Positions 19,130 to 20,103 of a DNA stretch of 20,103 nt are shown piece after piece; within the stretch, counting starts at the first letter, position 1, and every line of letters starts with the position of its first letter. This stretch comes from Pilasporangium apinafurcum (lineage: Eukaryota; Oomycota; Peronosporomycetes; Pythiales; Pythiaceae). Under the pieces are notes generated by a model, which did not search any database, had not been told where the DNA came from, and was given only the letters and a program-made list of their open reading frames with translations. The stretch spans positions 39,960 to 60,062 of the forward strand of contig BCKE01000028.1 of the NCBI GenBank assembly GCA_001600495.1, read 5' to 3'. The position numbers and the translations under genes were made by a program.

Positions 19130-19206
19130 CTTGAGAGAAGAAGATAGTCTTGAGACGGTCGAGAGAAAGCGGGATGAGGGCGCTTGCAGTCAACTTGGAG
19201 AATGAG
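19130..19206 (-). promoter_or_regulatory. Initiator-like core promoter and leader of alpha-tubulin copy 2
   Basis: On the minus strand CTCATTCT (19206-19199) fits the oomycete initiator YTCATTYY exactly, with the inferred start at 19203 and a 73-74-nt leader. The 37 bp from 19203 to 19167 are identical to the leader of copy 1 (11037-11073). Sequence closer to the ATG has diverged. Confidence 0.55.
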
Positions 19207-20007
19207 CGCAGGTTTTTCTCCCAACCAAACAGTTGAAAGAGGGTGTGGAGATGGTCAGAATGGGGATCGGACTCAGAACATCAGGCCAAGAACAAGCATA
19301 AAATGTCGATTTTTAGGTTAATTTATAGCACTTTCATGCGGATTTTCAGGTCAAAAAGTTCAAAGTTTTGAAATGAGTGAAGGTTGGTCCAACACCTCAT
19401 GCTCTGATCTCCATGCAAACCAAGATGCAATATTTCTGAGCTGCGAAATAAGAAAATGTGTTCACATGGACCAATAGCAACTCTTTTATTAGATTTTCAT
19501 GCCGATGAGCCTGCTGCTACTGATCAGTGATACATTATGGACGACAATGCAGTACCACGTATTCACTTTTTTTACATGGGGTTATGACGATCTATCATAC
19601 CAACACGCGCATTGCAGCAGCACTGCAAATAAGGCATCAATAGCATACACCGAGAGTCTCTTGATGGCTAAAGTTCAGATTGGTCATTATAACAATTATT
19701 AAGCATTATTTTTAAATTGGACGGATATAGATGAAATGACTAGGAATGGTCCAGATATTCGTCTTTCTTAGAACACATTCTCTTCCTGTCAATACACTGA
19801 GTAGTCTCAAAATCCAACAAAAGACACCACAATAACAAATGAAAATTAATCGCATGCATTGATGTTGCCTTACACACACAAAACACTCTTCTGTTCAAGT
19901 GCCTTCCAAGCCTACCAGCTCGAAAAGAATCACTTTACATAGGTTGAATCGATCGTTGTTTCATGAGGAACAACGTTGGCAGAAGCATAAAGATCTGCTT
20001 CTAGTCC
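19207..20007. other. Intergenic region between alpha-tubulin copies 2 and 3
   Basis: About 800 bp separate copy 2's initiator from the stop codon of copy 3, both on the minus strand. The region should contain copy 2's upstream promoter and copy 3's 3' flank. A 67-codon + strand frame at 19499-19702 has no family features. I see no RNA gene or repeat array. Confidence 0.4.
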
Positions 20008-20103
20008 TTAGTATTCTTCACCAAACTCTTCTTCACCTTCACCCTCCGCAGTCTCAGCACTCACTTCTTCATAATCCTTCTCCAATGCAGCCAAATCTTC
20101 ACG
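20008..20103 (-). CDS. Alpha-tubulin copy 3, C-terminal fragment (cut by window edge)
   Basis: The minus-strand frame encodes the last 31 residues of alpha-tubulin ([17 protein letters not shown] onward, ending FGEEY) and stops with TAA at 20010-20008. All 93 coding bases are identical to copy 1, including the final TAC codon. Copy 2 differs only in that last codon (TAT). It is tandem with copy 2, about 880 bp upstream of copy 2's start codon. Whether the rest of the gene is intact, and whether it has Lys40, cannot be seen. Confidence 0.95.
   Translation of the reverse strand, partial: REDLAALEKDYEEVSAETAEGEGEEEFGEEY

Overview
The window looks nuclear and eukaryotic, most likely from an oomycete (stramenopile). 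An Albugo-like, gene-dense genome would fit, but that is inference. The grounds are: fifteen short GT-AG introns of 63-98 bp whose phases all agree, in three genes, plus three more in a fourth; an RWP-RK transcription-factor gene of the short oomycete/protist kind; a decayed ankyrin-repeat gene with oomycete-style repeats; a secreted cysteine-rich protein; and initiator-like YTCATTYY sequences about 70 nt before several start codons. Nothing bacterial, plasmid-borne or CRISPR-like is present.

Layout. 1-1291 (-): start of an unrecognised low-complexity protein that runs off the left edge. 1732-3656 (+): divergent seven-exon gene for an unrecognised coiled-coil/basic-tail protein. 3793-5469 (-): prolidase (M24 Xaa-Pro dipeptidase) with all five metal ligands. 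5542-5584: two GGTTCGAACC palindromes upstream of the prolidase. 5663-6540 (+): ankyrin-repeat pseudogene. 6920-7467 (+): small secreted protein with two six-cysteine units. 7680-10056 (-): seven-exon membrane-anchored GMC flavin oxidoreductase. 11103-12458 (+): alpha-tubulin copy 1. 12802-14403 (+): four-exon coiled-coil protein. 14659-15700: coding-like remnants on both strands. 15921-16029: pyrimidine tract. 16134-17393 (+): three-exon RWP-RK protein. 17771-19129 (-): alpha-tubulin copy 2. 20008-20103 (-): 3' end of a third alpha-tubulin copy, cut by the window edge.

The most striking feature is the alpha-tubulin cluster. Copies 1 and 2 face each other across about 5.3 kb. They appear identical at nucleotide level for about 1142 bp (one N aside), yet differ in the first ~70 codons. 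Copy 1 has lost Lys40, the lumenal acetylation site, and is one residue shorter there; copy 2 keeps it. The visible end of copy 3 is also identical. This fits ongoing gene conversion that homogenises the tubulin body while the lumenal loop diverges. The tubulin genes are intronless, unlike four of their neighbours.

The genes do not form one pathway. Outside the tubulin cluster this is a mosaic of housekeeping genes (prolidase, tubulins), a regulator (RWP-RK), a probable secretory-pathway oxidoreductase, a candidate secreted effector or surface protein, and decayed sequence.
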